Source: Oikopleura dioica | Lineage: Eukaryota > Chordata > Appendicularia > Copelata > Oikopleuridae | Length of the DNA stretch: 64,000 nucleotides | Assembly: GCA_907165135.1 (NCBI GenBank) | Contig: OU015569.1 | Location: 4,402,001 to 4,466,000, forward strand | Direction of reading: 5' to 3' | Part shown: piece by piece, positions 10,641-23,200 of the stretch | Numbering within the stretch: position 1 is the first letter of the stretch | How the letters are laid out: every line of letters starts with the position of its first letter | Position numbers and translations under genes: made by a program | Notes under the pieces: model-generated | What the model was told of the DNA's origin: nothing | Seen by the model: the letters and a program-made list of their open reading frames with translations, nothing else | The model's database searches: none

Positions 10641-11843
10641 CTGAACAAAATTGGCTCGCGTTATAAATATTAAAAAAAGCGAATAAATTTCGAAATCAAT
10701 ATAAAAATTGAATAAATTTTGTATCTATAATTCATCTTTGTACAAACTGTCCGATCTGCGCAATTCGTTGAAGAATCTTCTTATTTTCATAAAAATATGA
10801 ATAAATATTTTCTCCTTTTACGGAGAAAGCTCTAGCCACGTGAAACTTTCTTTCTGGATCTCTCACCGCAAGGTCTATTTAGACAATGTGTTCGCCCAGC
10901 ATGATTCTTATTACAAATTTCTAATGAAAGTTAGCTAGAATCCTTCTTGACCTTGTTAATGTTTCATTTAGAATACGTAATAAGCAAGTTTATTCGATAA
11001 GAATTATGTAAAAACCAAAAAGATAAGGCGCCTAATGATATGCCAGCTGTGGATTGAATCTTTGTTCAATGCATATTTTTTCATGAATAAACGTAATTTT
11101 CCGTTTAATTCTTGCTCGACTGGCGAAACAAATATTTTTCTAGGTAGTTAAACGTCTGATTTACTGTTTTTGACAACCGATAATAAATTCCTCTAAATAT
11201 ATTGAGCCGTTTTTTTTTATTAGATCGAAAGCGTCGTTGGCATAAGTACGATTATTTTATTGACCTAAATAATTTTAATCTCTATTTACGGCCTCACTTC
11301 TTGGGCGGTTCCTGTCAATCAAAGTCCGCATATAGCCATACTTCTTCAATATAGATTATTTAAAGCCCCCTATGAACATAAGTGCTCCACTCTTAAGAAT
11401 TCAAGTTTTCATGCTTTGTATTTAGAATGTGGTTGAAATATTTATTCGTATTAAATTTGGCTTAACATTACTTACTCATTCAAAGTTACACTGAAGGTTT
11501 TCGTTTGCAGATCTCTTGTTGGGATTGATTTTTTTTATAAAAAGTTGGCTTTGAGTGACATTATTTTAGAAGCGAGGATCAGGCTCGATCGAGTGATTAC
11601 TCATTGAACCACCGATTGTTGGAGGTTCACCGGAGAAACGCCACCACCTCCTCCGCTCGCGCGCCCTCACTTAGATCTACAAGCTACTTCTTTGCTTATG
11701 ATTCTCACTACTAAGTACTGATCAGGCGTAAAAATCGTTGCATTGTAATGGTTTAGAAATGTCAGAATTCTCGTCGTAGATACCCTTATTGGTTTATTTA
11801 TTTACAGAATAATATTCACGACTGAAAACAGTGACATCTGAGT
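10641..11843. other. Long AT-rich noncoding stretch
   Basis: No open frame, RNA gene or inverted repeat was recognised. It holds AATAAA motifs on the minus strand near 11790 that suit the 3' end of the connexin gene. Confidence 0.45.
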
Positions 11844-13424
11844 TCACCAAGCGCTTCTTCCGCTTAAATTTATATGATTATTATTTAGAACCAAATTTTC
11901 ATTTTCCGCTGGTTTCCCATTGACCCTTCTTCTATCATTTGGAGCCCAGCGACTTGATAATGTATCGTCTCCATTTCTGCCTAGAGTCGTCGTCGCTGGT
12001 GTCTCAACGACTGGTGCTTTCAGGTCGAGTCGAGAGCCTTCGTATTTGCCGTATTTCAAAGCCAGCTTCTCTTGTCGAGCAGGTTTCACTCGGACATTGT
12101 ACGTTTTCCAAGCGAGTTTGATAAAATCTGCGATCAGCAACTATTTTTATTTTAATAAAAACTCAACTTTCAATTTAACATCAGCCGATGTTACGAAAAG
12201 TATTAAAATCCCTTCCAGAATCGAAAAAATGCTCATCGCAACCATGTACCGCAAGAAAATTGTTTTCTCCGTAGATCTCATGCTCCAGCAAGTGACAGGC
12301 TTGTTCTGACATGTAGTGAATGATGGATAGTGATAGTCATTTTCCTCGGGCACGGCGGAGTTGCGTGTTCGGCCGCATGAGTAGTGCATAGGCACCTTGA
12401 GTACTGACCACATCCAAAGCGAGCCATTGTCCTTGACGCTGAAGAATTTCTGGTCGTCGAAATCCTGCCCGTTATGCTGATATTGCTGACGCTTATTAAT
12501 AAGCTGTTGAGGGATTCACCTCTGATCTATTCATAAAATACTAGCTTACTTTCAGTGCTAAAATCAACTATTTTTTAATATTAAAAATATTGGAGAATCC
12601 GTGAAAAAAGGAAGACAAGCTCTAAAATGATTTTAACGAAGAGTTGCGCCAGATGACAGCCGACAATTACTGCGTTCGTCTGACTTTCCTCGAGTTTTCC
12701 CTTCTGTATATTCATCCTCTTTTCTTGCCACTGCTTTTTCTCGTTTCGTTGTACGTATCGTTCTCGGTGATAATACTCACTTCGCGCTAATAAAATGTAT
12801 CCGCCTGTGGATCGGAAAAAATGAACTTACCATTGGGATCTTTTGTGATTCTCATGTAAGCATTAGATTTGGAGGAGTTTTTCGTAGATTTTGTCTCACT
12901 GTGAATCGAGAAATTTGATTTGGTGAGCAAAAGCGCTTCACCGGTCTTTGGAGTTCCAAGTAAAGGAGTATTATCATTGATATCCTTGTTCAGCACCTCT
13001 TCTGCTTCCTTATCTTTATCTTCCAGGTCTTTTTTGTAGGCCTTTGCTTTCGCCATTTTTTCGCGCTCGTTTCGTTGGATCACGTACCAAACGACCGTCG
13101 GCAGCGTCAACAAAAACAGCTTCATCTGCATCAGCCTGTCCAGGGAAAACGGCACCATCTCGTTGTGGCATACTTCCTGGCATCCCTTTTCCTGCGAACT
13201 GCAACTGAGAAGGTATATTAGAGAAGAATCAGCAATAAAATCTAGTCCTTGATTTTTTCAACTTACTGGAAAAACTTTAATTCATCACCAAAAGCAGACG
13301 AGAAAGTGACAGTAGGAAATACTCTCAGCATAAAGAATACCACCACATAGATATATCCAATAGTTGTAGAATCTAAAAAGAGGCTTTCGACTGTCCTCTG
13401 TAAGTCGCCAAAATTTAGAACCAT
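11844..13424 (-). CDS. Connexin (gap-junction protein)
   Basis: Gap-junction channel subunit of the connexin family. ATG at 13424. Exon 1 gives the N-terminal helix and M1 (DSTTIGYIYVVVFFMLRVFP, then FGDELKFF). Exon 2 carries the first extracellular loop with the diagnostic cysteines C-x6-C-x3-C (CSSQEKGCQEVCHNE), then PFSLDRLMQMKLFLLTLP = M2 and a long charged cytoplasmic loop. Next come M3 (VIVGCHLAQLFVKIILELVF), the second loop with CWSMRSTEKTIF (canonical CFxSRPTEKTIF) and M4, which crosses an intron (ILEGILILF / LLIADFIKLAWK). The C-terminal tail is about 80 residues. The second loop is abnormal: the cysteines I see are C-x21-C-x6-C instead of C-x4-C-x5-C. The exon junction between M3 and the second loop was not resolved. 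Confidence 0.85.
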
Positions 13425-13797
13425 TTTTGTTTCTCTTTTTTTCTCTTCAAGTACAACTAGCGATCCTAGGACGTAGTAAAAACGGGCCGAGACAACAGAG
13501 CAAGAGAGCGAGCGCGCGTTTATTGAAACATAAAATAAATCAGAATTACGATTTGATTCATGGGAAATCCGCGACAAAGCTTTCAGGGCTTCACGACAAT
13601 TGTGCCAAAAATCCAGAAGCCGCCACTCAAGATAGACGAATTTACTCAGATGTTGTAGATGGCAGCGCGGTAGCTTTCTTTTTCAGAGCGGGAAGTCTTA
13701 ATTGTATTAAAACAATCGGTAAGTTGAACAAATAGAACTAAGAATCATCGCTTTTAACTGCATTTAATGCTGATTACATTATTATGTATGGCCAGAA
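13425..13797. other. Promoter region of the connexin gene / 3' flank of the Ig receptor gene
   Basis: Both flanking genes lie on the minus strand. No other coding signal seen; open frames here are antisense shadows. Confidence 0.4.
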
Positions 13798-15778
13798 TTA
13801 ACATACTTGCTGAATAGTGTGATCACGGAGATTCAATTGCGGGTCTTGTGTTGTCGGCAAATTAGGCTGCAGCTCAGCCGTGTCGCTTGAGCTGCCAAGG
13901 TCAGCGCGGGATTTGAGCACATATTGAGTGACCACGGCGGTCAGAGAGCCAAATAAAGCCGCCGACACTGCACAAACGGCGATCAAAGAGCCAGTATTAG
14001 CCGCGCTCACTTGTTGATCAGGCGCTAAGTCTTCTTTCATTTCGTAATCAGCCTCATCCACGACTACTTCAATGCGAGGTTTTTTCTGTTGATACGGAGC
14101 CAGTGAAAAGTGAGGCGAGATTTCAGTGAAATCTTTAATAAGCTCGAGGACTGATAATTGAGATACAAGAACTAATCACTTCGCGCTAAGCCTTCCTTCG
14201 TTCATGATAGTAACAGTGACAGAGCATTGCAGACTCTTATAGTCGCTCATGATCTTGGAATCGAAGCGAAACTCACTTCGAACACTGATTAATGAGTCTG
14301 CTGAAAACCAGGCTATGTTAACAACTGCGTCTTTGATCGCGAACTGCTTGAATTTGCATTTGAAGACAGTCTGTTCTTGGTTTTAGAGGCTACTCATTCG
14401 GTACTTATTGACAATAATTTACAGCCTATAAGTGGCTCATTCGTCATAATTAAAAACCGCGCCGGAAAAGAATCGGGACTGCGATCAACAACAACAACTG
14501 GCTCAAGTTTCACAAAATCTAGTCTTTTTCAGATTATCCAGAATATTGCGATTTTTAAAAAGTATTTTAAAATTTGGATATTCATTCCTGACGACAGCTG
14601 GCAAAGGATACTCGTCAATTTCCTCGTTGATTGCATTTCTTCCATTGCAGCTAACAACTGTTTCTCCAGAATTCCGATTCACGATGAACTTCTCCTTGTC
14701 AAAATCCGCGGCTGGGAAGCCATTTCCTCTGCAATAAATCCTCGCCGTTTGATCCGCAACAAGTGTAATCGTTTTGCCACTCATGTCTTCTCCGTTGTAA
14801 AATGCTTGGACTTGCGTGACTGCGTGGTAAATTCGTATTCCTCCGCTTTACAGTTACAATTATTTAAACTGAAGGAAGATAATCATATTTACTTTGTTGG
14901 GTAGCTTTTTGTATAACGGAGGACTTCAACTTCTTCGCCAAGGCCTGAAAAGTACTCGACGACGCAACGAAATCTGTGTTTGTCGAAATTTACAGTTAAC
15001 CCGTGCTCTGGCATCAGCTGAATGAATCGATGAAAAATAGAATTTCTTCTAATTTTAAAAATTTACCTCTAACGCTATCGCATGGTAAAAGTTGTGATCG
15101 GAGCTTTTGATTTGCGGTGGGTTAGGGGAGTACGGGCCTGTCGTCGGTCTCAGTGTGGAAACTAGTTTACCGTCTTCGTCGAGCACTTCCCAGTAAATTT
15201 TAGGCACTGGTCTTGCGTAGCCAGATATACACATTGCTAGGCTACTTGAGCGGCCTTTTGCGAAATGCATATTCTGTGATTTGGCGAAAATTTCTGGAAA
15301 GCGTTGGTCTTCTTCTGGCGGGGAATAGAGGATGAGATAGACCTGCGACGAGAAGGACACTCTGAGAATCATCAGAATTAGATGGACTCAGCCTGTTACC
15401 TATCACCCCAAGCTTGACATCTGTATAAACCGATGTTTTCTGAAGTGGCGATCCCTTTCAAAATCAACTGCTTCTGAGCGCCTATTTCGAAAAATTCATT
15501 CAAACTTTGTGGCTTGTCTTCAATTGTCTGTATCTCGTTGATCCAGCTTCCATTTTGATAGTCCATTTGCGTAAAAACCCACTTGATCTTTGAGCCAAAT
15601 ATTATCCAGAAATTCTCGACCAGAATGTTTGAAGCGTTACCTTTGTGTCTGGATTATACAGAACATTCTTCGGAATCTGGCAGGGGATCTCTACATTTTG
15701 ATCTCCTTCATTAACATAGATTCTGGTTCGCTGCGCACTGCAAATCGAAATTGAGAAAAATGCTAAAAAGCGATGCAT
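13798..15778 (-). CDS. Immunoglobulin-superfamily single-pass receptor or adhesion protein
   Basis: ATG at 15778 with signal peptide (MHRFLAFFSISICSAQ). Exons 1-2 make a V-type Ig domain: IPCQIP (first Cys), KWVFT (Trp) and the hallmark GLYRCQAW near its end. The next exon starts a second Ig-like domain (SLAMCISGYARPVPKIYWEV; then FRCVVEYFSG) and a third follows at about 14500-14790 (ARIYCRGNGFPAADF; VVSCNGR). The exon at 13798-14061 gives a stalk, a membrane helix (LIAVCAVSAALFGSLTAVV) and a short cytoplasmic tail ending in TIQQVC. The three-Ig layout resembles nectin-like molecules, but no orthologue can be named. Promoter is shared head-to-head with the dehydrogenase gene at 16041. Confidence 0.7.
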
Positions 15779-16040
15779 TTAACATGTATGAAAATTCTGA
15801 TGAGGGAAAATGCCTGAAAAATGACCGGTGATCGGTGATGGCAGTTTTACTTTATAGCCTCGTTGTTTGCTGAAAAGGTTAATTGCTGCTGCATGCTTTT
15901 TTATTGCAAAGATAGAAATACGGAGCGGACGAAGTTTTTCTAGCCGCACAAGATTAAATATTTGAGCAATTATGAAATGACCCATGAAATGACGCCTGGT
16001 TTCAATTTTCTCGCACTCAAGATTTGAGTAGAGTCAACGG
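15779..16040. promoter_or_regulatory. Divergent intergenic promoter region
   Basis: Only 262 bp separates the start codons of the minus-strand Ig receptor and the plus-strand dehydrogenase, so both promoters must lie here. No specific box was identified. Confidence 0.4.
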
Positions 16041-17863
16041 ATGAGTACCAAAGTCAGCAATTGAGAAAGGTTTTCTTAGTAAACTTGTGATGTTTTAGAC
16101 AATCATCGTCACCGGAGGGAGCCGAGGCATAGGGGCGGCAATCGCGCGAAGCTTTGCAGCAAAAGGATGGAATATTGTCATACAAGGACGATCGAAGGAA
16201 AAACTTGCTGCTGTCACAAAAGAGTGCATTGAAGCTGGCGGAAACGCAGTTTCCATCGGTAAGCCACCATTTGAACCGTTTTTACTGACGATTGTCAAAG
16301 AACTCGATTTGTCCGAAACTGAGCGGGTCCATGAGATCGTTGATCTTGCGATAAACAAGTTTGGCCGACTCGATGTCCTTGTCAACAACGCGGGAACAAT
16401 GAGACCAGGCGGACTCGAGAGTCAAACCTCCGCCGATTTCGATTTCGTCATGGCTGTAAATTGCAAGGCGCCAGTTTTTCTGATGAAGGCTGCAATCGAG
16501 CATTTGAAAGCTACAAAAGGAAATGTAGTCAACATCTCTTCTACCTCCTCTTTTACCCCTTTTCAAGGTTAGTTCTTTATTACTAGAGAACTCAGAATCT
16601 GGGTCTCGAATCCGTGGTGTTTTTTTGGAGCAGGGTTTGCTCTCGGGCGCCCGCGGCTCCGCGCCCCGGGGCAAGTGCGAAAAAAGCTCCACGAGGCTGG
16701 AGCAGGGCGGAGCTCCAGCGGCTGGAGCATGATCCGGCCGCCGGAGCAGCGGTGACAAAGAAGGCACAGCGCGGGCGTCCAAAAAGTGTTTGCGCGCAGC
16801 ACTCAATCACGTGCATTTTCATCATGTTTTCATGATTGAAACAATTTATATTCAATATTTCATTGCCAGTATTTTTAAATTGTTATAATAACAATGTTAT
16901 TAAAAATAAATAATGATAATTTTTCGTAACACTTTATTATCGAACTTACTAACTATCTAAATAAACTTTATTCAATAAAGTCAAATTATAATTTCCGCTT
17001 TATATAATCAATTTCTGATCTCAAAAAAAAATGAAATTTTTATGCGAACTAAGTGATGTTTAACTAATGATCACCTTCAAAAAAAACGAACTGCTCCTTT
17101 GTAAGATATTCAACTGATAATTTTCCTTTTATTCTAAAATAAAAATCTTTACACTTCCGGGAAGATGTTTGTGCAAATCACCCGGTTTTATTTGCATCGA
17201 ATCTCTGACAGTAGGTCAGAGATTCACCCGCCGAGAAGTTGGTGCGCGCTAATGCTTTTTGGGCTTCCCGCCCAGCCACTGCCAGTGGCCCATTGGGCCC
17301 AAGCGCGCAAAGCATAAGCCCCTCACTTTCTTGCCCGTCACTTTTGCTGCTCCAGCGCGTGGAGCAGCCGGTTTTCTGCTCCGGGCGCGTGGAGTTTTTG
17401 GCGCCCAAGAGCACGCCGTGCTCCAACAAAACGCCACGTATTCGAGACCCAGCTCAGAATCATAAATTTAAATTTCTTTTATCAAAATTTTTCTTCTAGG
17501 AATTCTATCGTACAACATGTCGAAAGCAGCACTAGATCATTTTACCCGAACGATGGCTACAAACTTGATGACTTGCGGTGTGAAAGTCAACTCCATTAAC
17601 CCGGCAACAGTGCGAACCGACATCCACTACTCCAAGGGCTACGACGATGCAAAAGTACAAGAGTACTACGATCATGTGACTGAAAAGCAACCTCTAGGTC
17701 GATTAGGAAATAAATCAGCGAGATTCAAATCTTTGTTTTAGGCGGAGTAATTGAGCCAGAGCAAATCGCTGAGGCTGTTCTAATGATCACCGACGACAAA
17801 CTCGGAAGTCTTACTGGGCAAACGATTGTTATTGACGGTGGCCGCTCGCAGCACCCAGTCTAA
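16041..17863 (+). CDS. Classical short-chain dehydrogenase/reductase (252 aa)
   Basis: NAD(P)-dependent oxidoreductase of the classical SDR family. Five exons, 16041-16052, 16099-16258, 16301-16567, 17500-17697 and 17742-17863, join in frame to 252 residues, the usual length. Visible motifs: cofactor-binding TGGSRGIG near residue 10, NNAG, catalytic Ser in NISSTSSF, and the active-site YNMSK (YxxxK). The C-terminal part reads PLGGVIEPEQIAEAV and ends DGGRSQHPV. The reaction substrate cannot be told from sequence; FabG-like carbonyl reductases are closest in feel. The third intron (932 nt) is far longer than its 42-46 nt neighbours because it contains a transposable element (16599-17452). Confidence 0.85.
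16599..17452. mobile_element. 854-bp nonautonomous inverted-repeat DNA transposon (8-bp TSD)
   Basis: Both ends read CTGGGTCTCGAAT (right end reverse-complemented) and stay alignable for more than 50 nt with scattered mismatches. The element is flanked by a perfect 8-bp duplication, CTCAGAAT, at 16591-16598 and 17453-17460. Arms are GC-rich, the core AT-rich. No transposase frame is present; open frames in the arms are by-products of GC content. Eight-bp duplications fit hAT-like families, though the terminal CTGGG is not the textbook hAT end. It lies inside the third intron of the dehydrogenase gene and does not disturb its splice sites. Confidence 0.8.
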
Positions 17864-18130
17864 GTGTTTGTATTCATTGATGAAAGTAATAAATCATATC
17901 CGGAGTTAGTCCTTTTCTTTGTTACCCCCGAAAGAGTCTTACCAAAAGCATGAATATCTCCAAATACTCAGAAATAACGGCCCAGATACCAAGAAGGATG
18001 TTCTCTTGCTTGACCGTCGTTGACCCTTGTTTTGCCGAGGAACTTGTTTTCAGATCTTATCGAAGCAAAAACGCAGGCATTAAACCTAGGCAACTGGATT
18101 CCCCGGATTCGTCCCGTTTCGCGATTTTCG
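17864..18130. other. Short intergenic/5' region of the SLC10-like gene
   Basis: Contains AATAAA at about 17889 (3' end of the dehydrogenase) and an open frame upstream of the first in-frame ATG of the transporter; a 5' exon may lie here. Confidence 0.35.
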
Positions 18131-19489
18131 ATGCCCGATTTTGAAGAGGAGAAAGAAAAATTGTTGAGTTTTTATCGGGCCCCGAATGAGACAGAGTTTT
18201 TCATTTATTTGGGATACCTAATTCAGAGATATAATGGCACTTTACCTGGACATAGTAAGTTTCCTTGGCCGACCGAGCAAGTCTTTTTTTAGGAAGCATT
18301 TAATGAGATTTTAGATATTCCAAACAGCGTGGTCAGCTGTGGAAGCTTATGGGCAGGCATTATAGGGATGTTGGCGATGGGGATGGCAACCGATCCTTAT
18401 AAAATTCTGAAATACGCGAAAAAGCCAATAGGTCCACTGATTGGGATGATTTGTCAATTTGCGATTATGCCGAGCATTGCTATTGTCTATCTAGCTGCAA
18501 TTGATATCGGTACATACGAGGCGTTGGTTATCATGCTCTATTCTTGCTCCCCTGGTGGAGGGCTCAGGTAAGAGTAAAAAGGTAGACATTTCTATCAAAG
18601 TTTCAGCAATTTAATAACTTACTACATGGGTGGCGACTTGGATTTGTCAGTAACGATGACAATGCTGTCCTGTACCCTAGCGCTTGTCCTTACACCTGCC
18701 TGGATTCACGTGGTGACAAGAGTTGTTCATTCGGCAGATGAACTCAAAACCCCTTACGATGAGATTTGGAAAACAATCGCCGCTTTGGTTATTCCTGCAT
18801 TAGTCGGTTCGTTTTTCAACTGGTTAGGACAGGTACAAATATCAAAATGAGAAGGTGGTTCATAAGAGCGTTTAGAAACGAAAATTCAGCGAGAAACTGC
18901 GAATTTTGACCAATGTCCTCGCAGGATCGGCGTTAGTAGGCCTTATAGCATCGTTGATCCTTGGCATTTTTAAATTCTATCTGACAGCGATCATAACACA
19001 GGTAGGAGCTTCTCTTCCTTGATTTTTACTTTTCTTTGTATTTTAGGCGCAGCTGATTTACACCGCTTTGGTGCCATTCGTCGGGTTCGCCATCGCAGTT
19101 GTTTTGAGCTTTGTGGTGGTTTCGATTTTGGAGATATTCGGATCGACTCCGAACATGCGGTCTTTGCAGCACTTGACGATCGGGGTTGAAACAGCCGTTC
19201 AAAGTGCAAGGATAGTTAATGTCATAACACTCGCTCTTTATAAAGGTGAGCTCTATCGATGTTTTTTGTTAAATGTTCTGTTTCAGACAAAATGTTTGAA
19301 AACGCTCAAACATTCTTCTTTCCACTACTCGGCTTCGGCTGGCAAATCGTCTTCGGTGGTCTTCTAGTGCTGATAATGAGAATACCCTACATACGAAGAA
19401 TAATAACGAGAGAGAATATTGAAAAAACATCAGACTACGGACTGCAAAATATCACCTTTTCTGAATCTAAACAAAGCATACGAGAATAA
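18131..19489 (+). CDS. SLC10-type sodium/bile-acid cotransporter family protein (about 376 aa)
   Basis: Multi-pass transporter of the BASS/SLC10 family. Exons 18131-18254, 18315-18567, 18607-18832, 18876-19001, 19047-19245 and 19287-19489 join in frame with GT-AG introns of 39-60 nt. After an N-glycosylatable extracellular N-terminus (YNGTLPG), membrane helices begin. Diagnostic segments: KPIGPLIGMICQFAIMP, the sodium-binding SPGGGLSNLITYYMGGDLDL (family CCPGG..SN...) and ETAVQSARIVNV (family ETGMQN). The basic tail ends SKQSIRE. Expected role: sodium-coupled uptake of a steroid-like or organic anion at the plasma membrane. The first in-frame ATG was taken as start; the open frame runs further upstream without ATG. 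Confidence 0.8.
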
Positions 19490-20261
19490 ATAAACTGCCA
19501 CAGTTCAATAAATTCCCAAAACTACTCGCTTATTTTCGAAATTTCGCATCCTTCATAAAGGTCAATTCTTTTTGGTTCGGTCTTGTTTTCGAAGATGTTT
19601 TCACCGTTTTTTTTGTCGTATTTTTCAGACTCTGACGACCTTTCTTTATCTAATCTGATGCTTTGCAGCAGCGCGATCTATTTTCAGTTTCAGTCGGCTT
19701 TCGGAAAGCGCAGAGACCAGATACTTACGAGATTTTATCGAGGTAAAGAGTTGTTACTAAAAAATAAGAATCGAATTCAACCGAATTTTGACGGCTTTTA
19801 AGTTACCACCTATGAATAACCTATAAATAAAGCAGCTCCTATAGAGCAAGCTAAAAACCGTCCTTGTTGGCTGGTTTAGGTCGGCTTTTTAACGGGTCAT
19901 AAGTTATGACTCAACAGAAAAACCGACCGAAGTTGACCACGAAAGACGGTGATCGGTGTCGACCCTAGTCTCCAACTCGACCAGAAATACTTCAGTAAAC
20001 TTTTAATTAAGAAAGTCATAGTATCATGTTTAGTTTTATCATGATACTAATATAAGAGGCTTTTAGAAGAAAGAAAATATTTGTAAAAGTCTATTGAAGA
20101 GTATCTTGTCTTCAAAAAAGTAACCTGCGAAAAACCGGATTTTTGGTTGAGCGGTGCTGATTGGTTGGCGCGCGATTTAAGCGTTTGTCGAACGCCGTTC
20201 GATTGAAAGTGTTCTTTTGAAAATGGCGATTTGAAAAACGTTCATTCAGGAAAACGAGAGA
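19490..20261. other. Intergenic stretch with an imperfect hairpin
   Basis: No gene recognised. Around 19846-19955 an imperfect inverted repeat (AAAACCGTCC... / ...AAAACCGACC) is centred on a short palindrome TCATAAGTTATGA. A T-rich acceptor (TTCATTCAG) lies just upstream of the next gene's ATG. Confidence 0.4.
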
Positions 20262-23200
20262 ATGAGTGACCAGGAGATCTTGAATAAGACGCCAGAAAAC
20301 GACTTCCTCGCGGACTCATCTTTCGAATCGTCATGCTTCGATCCGAGTAAGTTTAAAAACTTATAATAAGTAATTTACTTTTTCTGTGAGATAATACCTA
20401 GAAAGCGTATTTTTATTAATGATTAAAAAATTTTGTTAACTTTATATTTATAGAAGTGACAAGCACAGACAATGTCCATCTGTACAGAGCGCGCAAAAAA
20501 CCAGCCCGCCCAGCACTTGGGGAGTCGACAAATCTCGTGGAGAAAACGACGGAAGAGGGACTCGACGGGTTAAGTTTTGGAAGCACACAGCAACTCCCTG
20601 GCGATACTCTCCAGAAAACCTCTGATCTGACTGTGGAAAACTCAGGAAAGGCTTGCTCTCTCCATTTCTTTTCGGATATATTTTCAAAGTGTAGAAAATA
20701 GCCTATAATAAGATCTAAAAGAAAATTTTACTATCCGAGAACTTCCGCCGACTCCCGAACATCGAAGCTGTAACAGGTCCAGCACGCTTCGTCTCTCGCA
20801 GCTTCTTTCTGATTCAAAGCAGGACGAGCTCTCGAGAATACAGAGGTGCGCATCGAACGACACTCAGCCGCCGCTTGCCCGGAATCCTTTCGCAAGTGAA
20901 ATTCCACGCGAGAACTTTGCTGATCTTGCTAAGAAACACAGTTCTACTTTAACGCATAGGCAAGAAAAGAAGTACATTCATGGCGATTTTCACGCATACC
21001 GTGACACGGACATGAAAGCTCCCTTCATCGACAGCTTCGATATGACGCCCATAAGAAAAGCAAAAGGCCACGTAGTACATGCGGGTGGAGATGTCTGGTC
21101 CAGCACATTGTCAAGTGAGGCAAGCCAGAAAACCCAGATTGAGTTAGATTCGAAGTACTTCCGTCCAACTGCATCGAAAGAAACCGAGTTGACAGGCATT
21201 TTCGGCGGCTTTGGACTCGCCACACAGTCCGGGGGCTCTTCCGACGAGTTAACACACTCACAACCAAAGCCTGATTTCGACATTGTTAACTCGCGAAGGA
21301 CTAGTGAACAAGAAGAGCTTGGCTTTGACGATTCCGACTTTCTCTCGGGCGAAGAAGCGCTAAAAATGCTGGATGAACACGAGGCTGAGTTCGAGGAAGA
21401 GAACAGACTCCGGCTGGATTCGCATTTCGAAGCAAACGAGAACGCGAACCAGCAAGAGTTCAGCATACGATCAAACGACGGGAACATCTCCAAGTTCTTT
21501 GCCGCTGGAACCGGTGGCCTCGGCTTGGGCGAGGCGGAATCTCCGACGAAGAGCGCATTCAAAAAACCCAACGTCCCCATCGCCTACGGCGGCGCGTCTG
21601 AGACTGTTGTTATCGATAAGAGAAGGGACACTGTGAGCACTGTCAAGAGTTTAAATTTTTCTACGCTGGATTCGACTGCCGCTTTTGACAAGTACCATCA
21701 TGGTTTGAAAGCGATGGAGTCAGACTCGAGCGATGAATCGTACCAGAAGATCCAGAAGCAACATGAAAAGCTGCGCGCAGATGAAACGCTCGGTTCGATA
21801 CATGGATCGAACGATAGAAACGACCGATACTCGATCGGAAGTTTGAGCTCTGAGAACCTTGGTAAACTGCCGCGAAGTCAAAGTTCGCCCTCCAAAAGCT
21901 CGGATAGTACGAATCTCCATCTCGACTCAATCGATAGTATGGAAAATACGAACATCGACGAGCTCTGCAGAACGAAATGCGGCAGTTTTGTGACATTATG
22001 CAGCAAAGAAGGTGACCAAACACAAGTCGAAAGCACTGTCTTCCAGGAGAAAACTGCGTCTTCTACCTCATCGAAAGGAAGCCTTTTGACTAAACAGCGT
22101 AGGTCTTCGGTGAACACCCAAAACGCACGGACGACGAGGTTTGCTTCTCTTCCTGCCATCCCTAACTACGACTCGATTAGCTCCTTTCCACCACAGCCTC
22201 CTCCGATGGGACCTCATCAGTCAAATCCCCTCTTCAAAGAAACCAGCAGACCTTATTCTCCTGCGCCGCTTGTAGAAGTGTCTAACGAGGTCGACTTTGC
22301 GAATTTCGTATTCACGGGCGATTCGAAGACTGAAGTAATCCATGTTCGACCGCAGACAAATTGGGTCTCATGTCGCATTTGCATACGAAGTATTCTGCTC
22401 GATTCGAAGCCGATTTCGTTCGAGGAAAGTCCCTTCATTCTCCGTCAAGTCGAATTCAACCTCACGCATGGACAGCCTATTTTCGTTCCGATATCTTTCC
22501 GGCCAAAAATGCCAGGTCGCTACCTCTCGGTTCTTGAGCTGCGGTCTACTCCTGTTGGTCAATATCAGAACACCCAGGAAAATCCAAGTAGAATCAATCA
22601 TCAGGAGCAAATATGTGCCGTCAACGTAATGGGATTGGCAGTGAAGCCCTGTATTAAAATCGACAATGGTTCGGGGGTGTATCGCTGGGAAGAAAACGGA
22701 AAGAACCGCATTGATTTGGAGAACACTTCGGACTTTAACATTCCGGTCATAGTCGAGATCGACTACGGATATGATCTCATTCTCGATGGAAGTCCAGTAA
22801 GCAATATCATCTTGCCAGCGCGAACTTCTGTCCCACTCCAGCTTGCTTCTAATGCCGCCGTGCCTCGTGTCGATTCCTCAAAATTAAAGGTTTATCTCGA
22901 TGGGCGAGAAAAGACCGCCATAGAATTTTGCACAATCACGCGCCCGCCACCCGTCGTTCAACTCTCTGGGCCCGAAATCACTCCACGTTTCAACGTTCAC
23001 AGCTTCTCAAGTTCAAACGAACAGATCACTATCCACAACTGCGGCGACTGTTCTGCAAATATTAATGCTATAATCGATGGACCTGTCGCGCAGAACATCC
23101 AAGTCAGTCCTGGGACGGCTTCGATCCCTGCAGATGGAGAACTAGTCTTCTCGCTGAAGATTGTTGGCGAAAGAAGGCTTGCGCGTTCGATGCACAGGCT

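Noticed and set aside
14377-14904. 175-codon plus-strand open frame
   Set aside because: Antisense to Ig-domain exons on the minus strand that splice in frame and carry clear Ig landmarks.
16282-16855. Open frames of 77-174 codons across the dehydrogenase exon and the transposon arm
   Set aside because: Antisense to a well-supported exon or produced by the GC-rich inverted-repeat arm; no transposase features.
17698-17741. Apparent GA-AG noncanonical intron in the dehydrogenase gene
   Set aside because: A GT-AG intron starting at CTAG/gtcgat keeps frame and gives a better-length PLGGVIEPEQ segment. Similar apparent GG-AG junctions in the PH gene (near 5745) and the DnaJ gene (near 28980) also have canonical alternatives.
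20990-21580. 196-codon minus-strand open frame
   Set aside because: Exactly antisense to the Ser-rich part of the CEP192-like exon; the Ser/Pro richness mirrors the codon bias of the sense gene.
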